A stretch of DNA of 64,000 nt, taken from AP-15 sp963777435 (lineage in GTDB: Bacteria; Pseudomonadota; Alphaproteobacteria; ATCC43930; CGMCC-115725). Below, piece by piece: positions 8,455 through 16,683 of the stretch. Made by a program: the position numbers and the translations under genes. The stretch lies in the NCBI GenBank assembly GCA_963777435.1, contig CAVZQT010000004.1, positions 310,001 to 374,000 of the forward strand, in the 5' to 3' direction. Every line of letters starts with the position of its first letter. The first letter of the stretch is position 1. The notes beneath the pieces were generated by a model, which made no database searches, was not told the DNA's origin, and saw nothing but the letters and a program-made list of their open reading frames with translations.

Positions 8455-9555
8455 ATGAAAATTACCAAGGTCGAGACCGGCATTGTCGCGTTGCCGAATG
8501 ACGAGCCGCTCGCCGGCTTTTCGGAAAACCCGAACGCCAAGAACCCGATTGTCTGGCTGCGGCTCGGCACCGATGACGGTGTGGAGGGGCTGGGCGTCAC
8601 CTATTTTGGCGGCGCCCTGACCCGCACCTTGCGCCACGCCGTCGACGAGTTGGGTGCGCTGGCGATTGGCGAGGACCCGATGCGGGTCGAGGCGGTCGCT
8701 GCCAAATTGCGCGCCGCGGCGATCAGCGCCGGCCCCGCCGGCATCTTTATGATGGCGTTGTCGGCGATCGATGTCGCGCTGTGGGATATCAAGGGCAAGG
8801 CCCTAGGCCTGCCGTTGTGGAAATTGCTCGGCGGCGGGCGCGACCAGATCGCGACTTACGCGAGTGGCGCGTTGCGCCGCGGCCTCAAGCTCGAGGAGGC
8901 GCTGACCGCCGCCCAGCGGCTGCGCGAAAAGGGTCATCGCCAGACCAAGATGCAGCTCGGTCTGCCGGGCGTTACCTCGCCCGCGCGCGAGGTCGAGCAG
9001 GCGCGGCTGATCCGCCAGGCAGTCGGCCCCGATATGGATCTGATGTGCGACATCAACCAGCGCTGGCGGCCCGAGCAGGCGATCGACATCGGCAAGCGGG
9101 TCGAGGATGCCGGGGTCGGCCTCTTTTGGCTCGAAGACGTGACTGCGCATGACGACTACGCCGGGTTGGCGCGGGTCAGCGCGGCGTTGGCGACACCGGT
9201 CGCCGGCGGCGAATATCTTTACGGGATCGTGCCGTTCCGCCACATGCTCGAAACCCGCTCGGTCGACATCGTGATGATCGACCAGGTGCGCTCGGGCGGG
9301 ATCACGCCCTGGCTAAAGATCGCCGGCATGGCCGAGGCCTTTAACCTGTCGGTCGTCAGCCACGGTGTGCCCGAGATCCATGTGCATTTGGTCGGCGCTG
9401 TGCCCAATGGACTGACCGTCGAATACATGCCGCGACTGTTCCATCTGTGGGAGGAAGTCCCGGTCCCGCAAAACGGCCTATTGGCGATGCCGACCACCCC
9501 CGGCCTCGGCCTAAAATTCGATAACGACGCAATCCGCCGCTTCGCCGTCGGGTGA
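8455..9555 (+). CDS. mandelate racemase/muconate lactonizing enzyme family protein (copy 2)
   Basis: 366-aa paralogue of the gene at 6407, co-linear over the whole length and sharing long identical blocks such as CDINQRWRPEQAIDIG, VGLFWLEDVTAHDDYAGLAR and PNGLTVEYM. The metal ligands (Asp of CDINQRW, Glu of WLEDVTA, Glu of AGGEYLYG), the KMQL lysine and the SHGVPEIH histidine are all kept. Differences cluster near the third metal ligand (AGGEYLYG against ICGGELVWG) and the C-terminal PRLFHLWEEVP loop, where substrate specificity is usually set. The ATG at 8455 follows GGGAGA; an in-frame upstream start at 8416 lacks a site. Confidence 0.87.
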   Translation: MKITKVETGIVALPNDEPLAGFSENPNAKNPIVWLRLGTDDGVEGLGVTYFGGALTRTLRHAVDELGALAIGEDPMRVEAVAAKLRAAAISAGPAGIFMMALSAIDVALWDIKGKALGLPLWKLLGGGRDQIATYASGALRRGLKLEEALTAAQRLREKGHRQTKMQLGLPGVTSPAREVEQARLIRQAVGPDMDLMCDINQRWRPEQAIDIGKRVEDAGVGLFWLEDVTAHDDYAGLARVSAALATPVAGGEYLYGIVPFRHMLETRSVDIVMIDQVRSGGITPWLKIAGMAEAFNLSVVSHGVPEIHVHLVGAVPNGLTVEYMPRLFHLWEEVPVPQNGLLAMPTTPGLGLKFDNDAIRRFAVG

Positions 9556-9609
9556 ATGTCGTCCCCTTTGCCCTGGCCGCGAGCCACGCCCCCGCGGACG
9601 GCAAGGTAG

Positions 9610-9626
9610 GGCGGATGCAATCCGCC
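9610..9626. repeat. REP-like palindrome
   Basis: GGCGGAT, loop GCA, ATCCGCC forms a perfect seven-base-pair stem. GGCGGAT...ATCCGCC hairpins of this kind are common extragenic repeats in Alphaproteobacteria. Confidence 0.5.
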
Positions 9627-9732
9627 TCCTCCCCGCGTGCGGTGCGCTGCTCGATCACCGAGCGCCAGCGTTGCCGCCGCGTCCTCAATCAGATGACTCG
9701 GCACCGGCAGCTGCCGGGATGGCGGATATGCA

Positions 9733-9774
9733 CCGGCTAAAGCCGGTGTCCGACCGGCTAAATCCGGTGTCCGA
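9733..9774 (+). repeat. two-copy 21-bp tandem repeat
   Basis: Two adjacent 21-base units begin at 9733 and 9754 and differ at one base (GCTAAAGCCGG against GCTAAATCCGG). The first unit also holds a small CCGGC...GCCGG hairpin. Only two copies and no spacers, so this is not a CRISPR. Confidence 0.75.
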
Positions 9775-10063
9775 CTTGGCCAAGAAGAAACAAGGCGCTA
9801 AAGCGTTCGCGAGCGCCAGGACGAGCGCGAAACTCGAATAGGCTGCCGCTTGCCGGTTTCACCTGCGTGCGCACCCCCAGCATTTCGCCCCGACTTTGCT
9901 GGGCTTTCCGGAATGGAGCTTACGCGGCTTGGCCATCCTTGCACAGAGCAATGCAGGAACACAATATCTGGTAGCAGCGCGAACTGGCATGGGGATATCG
10001 TTCGTGTCGTGGGTTGCCTGCGCTTAGGCATGGACCAGTGATCATGCAACTGTTCTAGCTACT

Positions 10064-10573
10064 GTGGTTACCGCAGCGGGAACCGTCGTCATCGCTCTGT
10101 TCACATGGGTACTCAGCACGACGACCAAACTGGCTCGCGATGAGTTTATCTCGACCCATCGACCGAAAATTACGGTGCGCGCCTTCAGACCTCATTTAGA
10201 GGATATCACCGCAGATCACCATTGTAGGATTGAGTTCATCTACCTTAATGAGGGAGAGACTGCCGCCCATATTGTACAAATTCGCAGTAGGATTATTAAT
10301 GGCGAAAATCCGTGGACCTATGGAAATAGGAAAATTCACTTCGATGATGTGACGCCATCGACCGATAAATTGGTTACGGGCGAGGAGCGAATGTACCTCA
10401 CCAAGCGCGATTTTAATTGGGACGCCAGGGATACCAATTGGTTTTGTGTTGGAGATATCGAATATCGAGATGACCGCGGGCTTAAACGGAAAACCGGTTT
10501 TTGCCGGAGATGGAAACCTAAAACTGCGAATTGGGATCGCGAAGAGAATGATGAGCTCGAATACTCCTATTAA
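10064..10573 (+). CDS. hypothetical membrane-anchored protein, AT-rich
   Basis: 169 aa from a GTG. Residues 1-19 form one hydrophobic segment (VTAAGTVVIALFTWVLSTT), followed by the STTTKLARDEFISTHRPKI type linker that is typical of a group of membrane-anchored proteins of unknown function with an N-terminal helix and a C-terminal beta-rich soluble domain. No catalytic motif is visible. The true start may lie upstream: the frame is open back to 10028 with no ATG, so the N-terminus could be incomplete. Base composition is far lower in GC than the neighbouring core genes, which suggests horizontal acquisition. Confidence 0.5.
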   Translation: MVTAAGTVVIALFTWVLSTTTKLARDEFISTHRPKITVRAFRPHLEDITADHHCRIEFIYLNEGETAAHIVQIRSRIINGENPWTYGNRKIHFDDVTPSTDKLVTGEERMYLTKRDFNWDARDTNWFCVGDIEYRDDRGLKRKTGFCRRWKPKTANWDREENDELEYSY

Positions 10574-10595
10574 AAATCTGAAGAGTTAAACGAAC

Positions 10596-10811
10596 ATGCC
10601 AAATATATTGATCGACCATAATAAAAACCAACAGTTTTTAGACGAATTCGGATCATGGAAGCGGAGCTTTAAAAGAAGTGACGAATTAATATATTCCTAC
10701 CCAATTCCCAGAGGGGAGCCGGCGGGAAATCGACTTTTGTTTAGCGATATTCCAGAACCATTTTTAGAGATTTTGGAAGGTAAAGGTATACCGTTCGAGG
10801 TGGTGGCTTGA
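10596..10811 (+). CDS. small hypothetical protein, AT-rich
   Basis: 71-aa frame with ATG start 22 bases after the membrane-anchored gene, weakly preceded by GAAGAG. The product is hydrophilic with no signal or membrane segment and ends in a strand-like GKGIPFEVVA. I recognise no family. It shares the low GC of the preceding gene, so the two were probably acquired as a unit of about 750 bases. Confidence 0.45.
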   Translation: MPNILIDHNKNQQFLDEFGSWKRSFKRSDELIYSYPIPRGEPAGNRLLFSDIPEPFLEILEGKGIPFEVVA

Positions 10812-10881
10812 CATTTGTACCTTAGCCGGTGATTCGCACCCGACTTTCCGTAATCGGGCATTATCCGCCATTTTGCCTTGG

Positions 10882-11170
10882 TCACCGGGCGAGGCGGAAG
10901 GTTGGACCGTCGGGGACGACGTGGCCCGCGGTGCGGCCGGCGAAATCGGTGCCCATGACCAACACGGAGGTGTCGGCGAGCCCGGTCAGCATCGTTTGCG
11001 GGTGTTTCGTGCGAGATCGGGATCGGCAGTCAACGACCAATCGGGCCGCGCGATCTGGCAGGGGATGGTGCATGAAATCGCCTGATATCAATGCCTCTTC
11101 GCCTCCCGAGGCGACCCCGATGCTGACATGACCGGGCGTATGGCCGGGGGGTCGGCACGAGCCGACTTTA
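10882..11170 (-). pseudogene. truncated copy of the downstream MBL-fold hydrolase gene
   Basis: This stretch aligns base by base with the 3' part of the metallo-beta-lactamase-fold gene at 11528-12379, covering roughly its last 95 codons. Matching protein blocks include GDFMHHP, DTSVLV, GTDFAGRTAGHVVPDGP and the terminal FRLA. It has small insertions and deletions, and the HxHxDH metal-site half is absent, so it cannot be functional. It begins near the stop codon region and ends where similarity stops at about 11170. A small membrane-protein gene separates it from the intact copy. Confidence 0.8.
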
Positions 11171-11180
11171 CTGTAACAGC

Positions 11181-11438
11181 TCAGTGGCGCAACAGCATAA
11201 AGAACACGCCCACTGTCGGGGCGAGATTTAAGCCGACCATCCAGGTCACCAGCTTGAGCTCACCCTCGATCTTGGCGAAGCGCTGATTGAAATTGCCCCC
11301 CATCTTGGTCAGCCGCTGATCGATTGTAGTGAACGGGTTCTCGTAGCCGGCGACCGCTTCGGCGGCTTTTCGCGCCTTATCCTCCGGAGATCCCGCGGCA
11401 AGCAGCGCGTCATAGATCTCGGCGATCATCCTGGTCAT
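11181..11438 (-). CDS. small coiled-coil membrane protein
   Basis: 85 aa from the ATG at 11438; the frame is open up to 11498 but the family-like N-terminus is MTRMIAEIYDALLAAGSPEDKA. The order is an alpha-helical region with Ala-rich heptads (KARKAAEAVAGYE), an amphipathic helix (RFAKIEGELKLVTWM) and a C-terminal membrane helix (VGLNLAPTVGVFFMLL). This architecture matches small coiled-coil/TM proteins widespread in Alphaproteobacteria (DUF1640- or XhlA-like), of unknown role. It lies between the decayed and the intact MBL gene copies, so it may have been carried by the duplication. Confidence 0.6.
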   Translation of the reverse strand: MTRMIAEIYDALLAAGSPEDKARKAAEAVAGYENPFTTIDQRLTKMGGNFNQRFAKIEGELKLVTWMVGLNLAPTVGVFFMLLRH

Positions 11439-11527
11439 GGTCGGGATTTCGGGTTCGAGGACGCGCGGTGCAAGGCATAGCTCCGTTTTGGCAGCCAATT
11501 AGGAGCTGAGCCGGGACGGGCTGGCGC

Positions 11528-12379
11528 TTAGGGGGCGAGGCGGAAGGCGGGGCCGTCGGGGACGACGTGGCCGGCGGTGCGGCCAGCGAAATGGGTGCCG
11601 ATGACCAACACGGAGGTGTCGGCGAGGCTCGCCAGCATTTGTTCGCGGGTGGTGCGGGCGAGATCGGGGTCTGAGTCGGCGGTCGATGACCACTCGGGCC
11701 GCGCGATCTGGCAGGGATGGTGCATGAAGTCGCCGGTTATAAGTGCCTCTTCGCCATCTGAGGCGATCCGGACGCTGACATGGCCCGGCGTATGCCCGGG
11801 GGTCGGGACGAGGCTGACTTCGTCGCAGATTTGGTGATCGGTTTCGACGAGATCGACCAGCCCGGCATCCCACACCGGCGTCACTGAATCGGCGAGGACG
11901 GCGTTCATGTCTTCGCGCTCGTGCTGCGCTGTCCAATGCCGGTATTCGAGCCGGCCCATCAGGTAGCGCGCCTGGGGAAAGGTTGGAACCCAGCTTCCCT
12001 CGACCAGTATCGTGTTCCACCCGACATGATCGACATGAAGATGGGTGCAAACGACTGTATCGATCGTCTCGCGACGATAACCGGCGGCGGCCAGATCAGT
12101 GAGGAAACTCGTCTGCAGCCGGTTCCAGCTTGGGATGCGCCGGTTTTCCTTGTCATTGCCGAGGCAGGTATCGACGACGATCCGGCGATCGGGGGTTTCG
12201 ACGACGAGCGCGTGTATGCTCATCTTGAGCCGGCCATGATCGTCGGCGAAATCAGGGCATAGCCAGGCGATCGGCCGGATCTCGTCATAAGTCGCCTGCG
12301 GCAACAGAAAGCGGCTGCCGCCCGTGACTTCGAGTTCGACGATCTTGGTGATCTTTACCTGGCCGACATGCCAGTTCAC
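11528..12379 (-). CDS. MBL-fold metallo-hydrolase
   Basis: 283-aa metallo-beta-lactamase-fold hydrolase. The zinc site is complete: H113, H115, D117 and H118 in THLHVDHVGW, the third-strand histidine in PTPGHTPGHVS, and the bridging aspartate in ITGDFMHHP. The length and the RPIAWLCPDFADDHGRLKMSIHALVVET N-terminal region match the AHL-lactonase/PQS-type quorum-quenching-like branch, but specificity cannot be assigned. A truncated duplicate of its 3' end lies 360 bases downstream at 10882-11170. Confidence 0.85.
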   Translation of the reverse strand: MNWHVGQVKITKIVELEVTGGSRFLLPQATYDEIRPIAWLCPDFADDHGRLKMSIHALVVETPDRRIVVDTCLGNDKENRRIPSWNRLQTSFLTDLAAAGYRRETIDTVVCTHLHVDHVGWNTILVEGSWVPTFPQARYLMGRLEYRHWTAQHEREDMNAVLADSVTPVWDAGLVDLVETDHQICDEVSLVPTPGHTPGHVSVRIASDGEEALITGDFMHHPCQIARPEWSSTADSDPDLARTTREQMLASLADTSVLVIGTHFAGRTAGHVVPDGPAFRLAP

Positions 12380-12465
12380 GCTATCTCCTCACCGTTCAGT
12401 AGGGCTTGCCACGTACGGCGCTAATTGCAACGCCATTCTCGCCCAGCCTCAGGGCTCACCTCGCG

Positions 12466-12936
12466 CTACTGCACTTTGAGCAGCTGCACGTCGAACATTA
12501 GGGTCGCGTTGGGCGGGATCACGCCGCCGGCGCCGCGCGCGCCGTAGCCGAGTTCGGGTGGGATGATCAGCGTCCGTTCGCCGCCGACCTTCATGCCGGC
12601 GACACCTTCGTCCCAACCTTGGATGACCTGATGCGCGCCGAGGGTGAAATCGAACGGCTGACCACGGTCGAGCGAGCTGTCGAACTTGGCGCCCTTGGCG
12701 CCATCCTTGTAGAGCCAGCCGGTGTAGTGGACCGAGACTTTGGAGCCGGAGGTGGCGGTGGCGCCGTCACCGACTTTGTTGTCGGTATATTTCAGACCGT
12801 CGGGCATTTCGATCACCTTGGCTTCCGCCGCGACGGCATGCGCCAAGGGCGTGCCGGCGGCTGTCAGAGCGAGCGCCACGGCGGCGCCGGCGATGCGAAC
12901 TCGTATCATGATCGGGAGGCGTTCGGTAGCGGACAT
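12466..12936 (-). CDS. FKBP-type peptidyl-prolyl cis-trans isomerase, exported
   Basis: 156-aa periplasmic prolyl isomerase. The start at 12936 (MSATERLP) follows GGGGGAAACGC; a start nine residues on (MIRVRIAG) is also possible. An N-terminal signal peptide (RIAGAAVALALTAAGTPLAHAVAAEA) precedes a single FKBP domain. Conserved FKBP residues include VHYTGWLYKDGAKGAKFDSSLDRG, the core FDF and VIQGWDEGVAGMKVGGERTL, then the IIPPELGYGARGAGGVIPPNATLMFDVQLL signature in parts. All the ring residues (Tyr, Asp, Phe, Trp) are present, so activity is likely. Confidence 0.92.
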   Translation of the reverse strand: MSATERLPIMIRVRIAGAAVALALTAAGTPLAHAVAAEAKVIEMPDGLKYTDNKVGDGATATSGSKVSVHYTGWLYKDGAKGAKFDSSLDRGQPFDFTLGAHQVIQGWDEGVAGMKVGGERTLIIPPELGYGARGAGGVIPPNATLMFDVQLLKVQ

Positions 12937-13259
12937 GCGTTTCCCCCTGCTATGGTGCCGGCGTATGTAAGCCATTCCCCGGCGCATTCGTAATTCATGC
13001 ATCGTCGCAGGGGCGACGCGACGCGGCAAGCAAGCACCGGCGGAGGCGAATGAATCAATTGCATATAATTAATGAAATTACTGCATGAATATTACGCCGC
13101 CGCCCCGTGATTATGCGAAAATGTTGCTGGTGTAGACGCCAAGGCGTAGCATCTTGTCGCAGCTTACGAAGGCTGAAAAGCGGGTCCGCCGTTTGATCGT
13201 AGCGGGCTCGCGTCGAGGCCCCGGGCTCTTGGGGAGCGGGGCGACGAGGAGAAACGACC
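12937..13259. promoter_or_regulatory. divergent intergenic region between FKBP and amidohydrolase genes
   Basis: 323 bases holding no convincing gene. A clearly AT-rich patch at about 13049-13092 (rich in AATT, TATAAT-like and TTAATG steps) stands out in GC-rich surroundings and is a reasonable site for divergent promoters. I see no ribosome binding site or operator that I can name, other than AGGAG just before the 13260 ATG. Confidence 0.4.
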
Positions 13260-15020
13260 ATGGCATATGATCTGCTCATTAAAAACGGGCGCGTCGTCGA
13301 CGGCTCGGGCGAGCCGGCCTTTATCGCCGATGTCGCGGTACAGGACGGCAAGATCGTCGGGGTCGGCAAGTATGCCGGCGCCGCCGCCAAGCAAACTATC
13401 GACGCCGAAGGGCGCGTCGTGGCGCCCGGCTTTATCGATCATCACACCCATTTCGACCCGCAGGCCGTGTGGGACCCATATTGCGGTTCGTGGGTGCACA
13501 ACGGCCACACCACGGTTGTCGTCGGCCAGTGCGGCCAGGTCATCGCTCCGGTGCGGCCGGGCGATGGCGAGTGGTATCTCGAATTCTTCTCGGACGCAGA
13601 ACAGATTCCGCTTCCGGTCATGAAGGCCGGGGTCGACGTGACCTGGGAATCGGTCGGTGACTATCTGAATGCGCTCGGCAAGAGGCGCGGCATCAATGTC
13701 GGCACCTTGGTCGGCCATTCCGGCATCCGCCGCTATGTCATGGGCGAGGCAGCCTCCGAGCGGCAGGCGACCCCCGAGGAGATGGCCGCGATGCAGCGGC
13801 TGATCCGCGAGGCGATGCATGACGGGGCACTCGGCTTCTCGACCGCACCAAAGGATCGCGGCGACCCGGCCGGGGTTGGCGATGACGCCGAGCGCTGGGC
13901 GCTCGCCAGCGTGCTCGGCGAACTCGGCACCGGCGTATTCCAAGTCGCGGGCGGCGCCCCCGGCGGCACCAAGCAAACCCGGCAGGTCGCCCGCGAACTC
14001 GCGGCGCGCACTGGGCGGCCCTCGATCTACAACTTGATGTCGGATCCGATCGGCAACCCCGATGAATGGGTCGAGCACCTGAAGTGGCTCGAGGACGGGT
14101 TCAAGAGCGGCGCCCGCTGCTACGGCTCGTGCCTGTCGACCGTTGCCGGCGCGATCTTCGACCTGCAGCGCGGTCTCAATGTGCCGCAGGACGAGGACAT
14201 CACCAACCCCGAAGGCGTCTTCCGCGGCATGCCGACCTGGGACAAGGTCATGGCCTTGCCCTATCAGGAACGTATGCGCGCCTTCCGTGACCCCGAACTG
14301 CGCAAGGCGCTTTCGGCCGAAGCGGTCGAGGGTACGGCTGAGCAACAAGGCGGCATGACCGACCGGCGCGGCCGCACCCGCGGCGTCTTCAATCGGCGCT
14401 GGGACCTCGTCCAGGTGTTCATGACGACGAAGGGGCAGAATCGCCATCTCGAGGGCAAGAGCGTCGAGCAGATCGCCACGGAGCAGAATAAGGGCATCAT
14501 GGACGCCTTCCTCGATCTGTCGCTCGATGAGGATTTGCAGACCTGCTTCCAGGCGATCGACCGCAACCATGATCCGAAGACGCAGAAGCACATCCTTGGC
14601 TCGCAGTTTACCGTCATCGGCACCAGCGACGGCGGTGGCCGGCCGCACACTGCCGACCGGCATGAGACCAGCACGAATCTGCTGGGTCATTGGGTGCGCG
14701 AAGAGCAGGTGATGACGCTCGAAGAGGCGGTCTATCGGCTGACCGGTAGGACCGCGCTGATGCACGACATTACCGATCGCGGCTTTATCGCCGCCGGCAA
14801 GGTCGCCGACATCACCATCTTCGATCCCGACACGATCGCGTCGAAGCCGCGCGAGCCGGTTGCGAACATGCCCGCGGGTGGCGTTCAGGTGAAGCGCGAC
14901 GCGGTCGGCATCGACCACGTCATCGTCAATGGTACGGTGCTGTTGGAGAACGGCAATCTGACCGATGCGTTGCCCGGTCAGATTATCCGCGGGCCGCTTT
15001 ATCAGGGTGCGCAGGCGTAA
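13260..15020 (+). CDS. N-acyl-D-amino-acid deacylase family amidohydrolase
   Basis: 586-aa amidohydrolase-superfamily protein of the D-aminoacylase branch, which cleaves N-acyl groups from D-amino acids. The N-terminal beta-sandwich strand YDLLIKNGRVVDGSG leads to the metal motif APGFIDHHTHFDPQ (H61, H62, H64), a mid-protein VGHSGIRRYVMG and the late GTSDGGGRPHTADRH segment that carries the catalytic aspartate. The C-terminal GRIAAGKVADITIFDP-like strand closes the sandwich. A large middle insert explains the length. The ATG follows AGGAG at eight bases. The actual substrate may be another cyclic or acyl amide, since annotation in this family is loose. Confidence 0.87.
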   Translation: MAYDLLIKNGRVVDGSGEPAFIADVAVQDGKIVGVGKYAGAAAKQTIDAEGRVVAPGFIDHHTHFDPQAVWDPYCGSWVHNGHTTVVVGQCGQVIAPVRPGDGEWYLEFFSDAEQIPLPVMKAGVDVTWESVGDYLNALGKRRGINVGTLVGHSGIRRYVMGEAASERQATPEEMAAMQRLIREAMHDGALGFSTAPKDRGDPAGVGDDAERWALASVLGELGTGVFQVAGGAPGGTKQTRQVARELAARTGRPSIYNLMSDPIGNPDEWVEHLKWLEDGFKSGARCYGSCLSTVAGAIFDLQRGLNVPQDEDITNPEGVFRGMPTWDKVMALPYQERMRAFRDPELRKALSAEAVEGTAEQQGGMTDRRGRTRGVFNRRWDLVQVFMTTKGQNRHLEGKSVEQIATEQNKGIMDAFLDLSLDEDLQTCFQAIDRNHDPKTQKHILGSQFTVIGTSDGGGRPHTADRHETSTNLLGHWVREEQVMTLEEAVYRLTGRTALMHDITDRGFIAAGKVADITIFDPDTIASKPREPVANMPAGGVQVKRDAVGIDHVIVNGTVLLENGNLTDALPGQIIRGPLYQGAQA

Positions 15021-15098
15021 CGGACCCGACCCAGAAGCGGGATGTCTGGGCTTACCTGCAGGCATCCCGCTTACAGCATAAACACTTCCTGTTCCCCT

Positions 15099-15180
15099 TG
15101 CCCGGGCTTGACCCGGGCATCCACGGGGTCAGCGCTCGACATGGCAAAAGTCGTGGATGGCCGGATTAAGTCCGGCCACG
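15099..15180. repeat. composite double-hairpin extragenic repeat
   Basis: A palindrome CCCGGG-CTTGA-CCCGGG at 15101-15117 is followed by CATCCACG, a spacer, CGTGGATG and a second palindrome GGCCGG-ATTAAGT-CCGGCC to 15177. The outer and inner pairs could form a larger cruciform. This is the style of REP/BIME-like elements spread through alphaproteobacterial genomes. Confidence 0.6.
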
Positions 15181-15225
15181 GGGTATAAAGCGGCTGCGAT
15201 GTTAAATTTGAAATGGAGGGACGAG

Positions 15226-16149
15226 ATGGCCGAAGGGGCGAAACGCATCGAGCAACTGACGCCGGAACTCGACCGGATCATCGAAATCTCGCAGCCGATC
15301 CAGGAACTCGCCGACGGTTTTGGCGGCCCGCAAGGACCGGCCGAGGGGCCATTATGGTGGCACGAAGGCGGCTATCTCGTCTTCAGCGACATCCACAATA
15401 ACCGTCGCATGAAATACGGGCCCGGCAAAGGCGTGTCATTGCTGTTGGAGCCGACCAACCGCGCCAACGGGCTGACCCGCGATTTGCGAGGGCGGCTCGT
15501 CGCCTGCGAGCACGACTCTCGGCGCGTCACCCGGCAGGAGGCGGATGGTAGCATCACCGTCATCGCCAATAGCTTCCAAGGCCGCCAGTTGAACCGGCCC
15601 AATGACGTTGTCGTCAAATCCGACGGCTGTATCTATTTCACCGATCCGTGGACCAGCCCCAATGCGCCGCAGCAATGGGATCTGACCTTTTCGGGTGTTT
15701 ATCGCGTCACCCCCGATCTCGGCACACTGAGCCTATTGGTCGATGATTTTATTGTGCCCAATGGCCTCGCTTTCTCGCCCGATGAGAGCGTGCTTTACAT
15801 CAACAACTCGCGTCGCGGTCATATCCGCGCGTTCGACGTCAATCCCAATGGCACACTTGCCAAACACAGTGACCGGGTTTTCGCCGATCTGCGCGGCGCC
15901 GAGTCCGGCGTGCCCGACGGCATGAAGGTCGATGTCGAAGGCAATGTCTATTGCGGCGGCGCCGGCGGGTTGTGGATCATGGATCGCAACGGCAAAAAGC
16001 TCGGCCGCATTGTTCATGGCGCGCCCGCCACGACCAATCTCGCCTTTGGCGGCAGCGACTGGAAGACTCTCTACTTCACCAGCCGCAACCATCTGGGCGC
16101 GGTCAATGTGAACATCCCCGGCATCCCCGTTCCGGTCGGTAAAAAATAG
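15226..16149 (+). CDS. SMP-30/gluconolactonase/LRE family protein
   Basis: 307-aa six-bladed beta-propeller lactonase. Start at 15226 because GGAGG lies six bases upstream; the longer frame begins in the repeat at 15157. The divalent metal ligands of the family are visible: Glu in GPAEGPLWW, Asn in LNRPNDVVVKSDG and the Asp of NGLAFSPDES. The propeller repeats FTDP, YRVTPD and IRAFDV are clear. The enzyme probably opens a sugar-acid lactone, which fits the catabolic neighbours, but the sugar is unknown. It lies about 200 bases after the amidohydrolase on the same strand, with a repeat in between. Confidence 0.87.
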   Translation: MAEGAKRIEQLTPELDRIIEISQPIQELADGFGGPQGPAEGPLWWHEGGYLVFSDIHNNRRMKYGPGKGVSLLLEPTNRANGLTRDLRGRLVACEHDSRRVTRQEADGSITVIANSFQGRQLNRPNDVVVKSDGCIYFTDPWTSPNAPQQWDLTFSGVYRVTPDLGTLSLLVDDFIVPNGLAFSPDESVLYINNSRRGHIRAFDVNPNGTLAKHSDRVFADLRGAESGVPDGMKVDVEGNVYCGGAGGLWIMDRNGKKLGRIVHGAPATTNLAFGGSDWKTLYFTSRNHLGAVNVNIPGIPVPVGKK

Positions 16150-16178
16150 CATCCGTGGGACGCAGGCCAAGTTAACGG

Positions 16179-16293
16179 TCATTGCGAGCCCACGGATCCG
16201 CGCTTGGCGCGGTTCGAGGATGAACTCCGGGAAAGCAATCCCGCAGACGCCGACTCTCCCCTCTCGGGATTGATTCGCCGCTCCTTGCAATGA
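16179..16293. repeat. extragenic repeat with inverted ends
   Basis: About 115 bases bounded by TCATTGCGAG (16179-16188) and CTTGCAATGA (16284-16293), which are inverted near-copies. Internal GCAATCCC and GGGATTG segments extend the fold. This resembles the widespread TCATTGCGAG...GCAATCC repeat family of Proteobacteria, possibly a MITE-like or BIME-like element. No open frame is present. Confidence 0.6.
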
Positions 16294-16305
16294 GCAATAC
16301 CGTGT

Positions 16306-16671
16306 CTATGCGAATGGTTGCGGCAATGGTCTGGATCGGAATCGGGCCGCTTCAATGACCAAGTAGCGGCCCATCAGTTTCGCGCCGAATTTATCGATCG
16401 CAGCTTCGAGCTGTGTCCATTTGAGCAGGCGTTGGGCGGGGGCAATGCGAATAAGGACAACTCCGGGAGCCGGCTGCCGCGATCGGAAAACAAGTTCGCC
16501 GAAATCCTTATCCTCGGTCAGCAGCAGGCGGCCTTCTGCGCTCACCCGCTGCAACACTTGCGCATCCATGGCGCCCGTCTCAAGTTCAGCCATGTACAGG
16601 ACATCGTGACCGCCGGCATGCAGCCGGCTGACGAGGCCCGCATCGACGCATTCATCGGCGAGCCAGCGCAC
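16306..16671 (-). CDS. DUF5615 PIN-like toxin candidate
   Basis: 121-aa protein with the DUF5615 PIN-like layout: MRWLADECVDAGLVSRLHAGGHDVLYM at the start carries the first acidic residues (D6, E7), and LLLTEDKDFGELVFR carries the later acidic cluster (E54, D55, D57). These would bind metal in an RNase-type PIN fold. It lies 12 bases downstream of a DUF433 gene on the same strand, the usual partner arrangement for a toxin-antitoxin-like pair. Whether it is toxic is not visible in the sequence. Confidence 0.8.
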   Translation of the reverse strand: MRWLADECVDAGLVSRLHAGGHDVLYMAELETGAMDAQVLQRVSAEGRLLLTEDKDFGELVFRSRQPAPGVVLIRIAPAQRLLKWTQLEAAIDKFGAKLMGRYLVIEAARFRSRPLPQPFA

Positions 16672-16683
16672 TACGGCTGAGCC

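Larger units (their letters stand above)
9556..10063. other. intergenic region with short repeats, no convincing gene
   Basis: About 500 bases between the second enolase-family gene and an AT-rich membrane-protein gene. I see a REP-like palindrome at 9610-9626 and a 21-bp tandem duplication at 9733-9774, both described separately. Open frames at 9552-9740 and 9850-10041 have Pro/Arg-rich products with no family resemblance and no ribosome binding site. The region looks like a degraded boundary between core and acquired DNA. Confidence 0.5.

Noticed and set aside
9733..9774. Two 21-bp tandem units considered as a CRISPR remnant
   Set aside because: The units touch with no spacer, only two copies exist and no cas gene is near.
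13164..15065. A 633-codon minus-strand open frame opposite the amidohydrolase gene
   Set aside because: It has no recognisable domain and no ribosome binding site, and lies antisense to a gene with complete family motifs; long antisense frames are common in GC-rich coding DNA.
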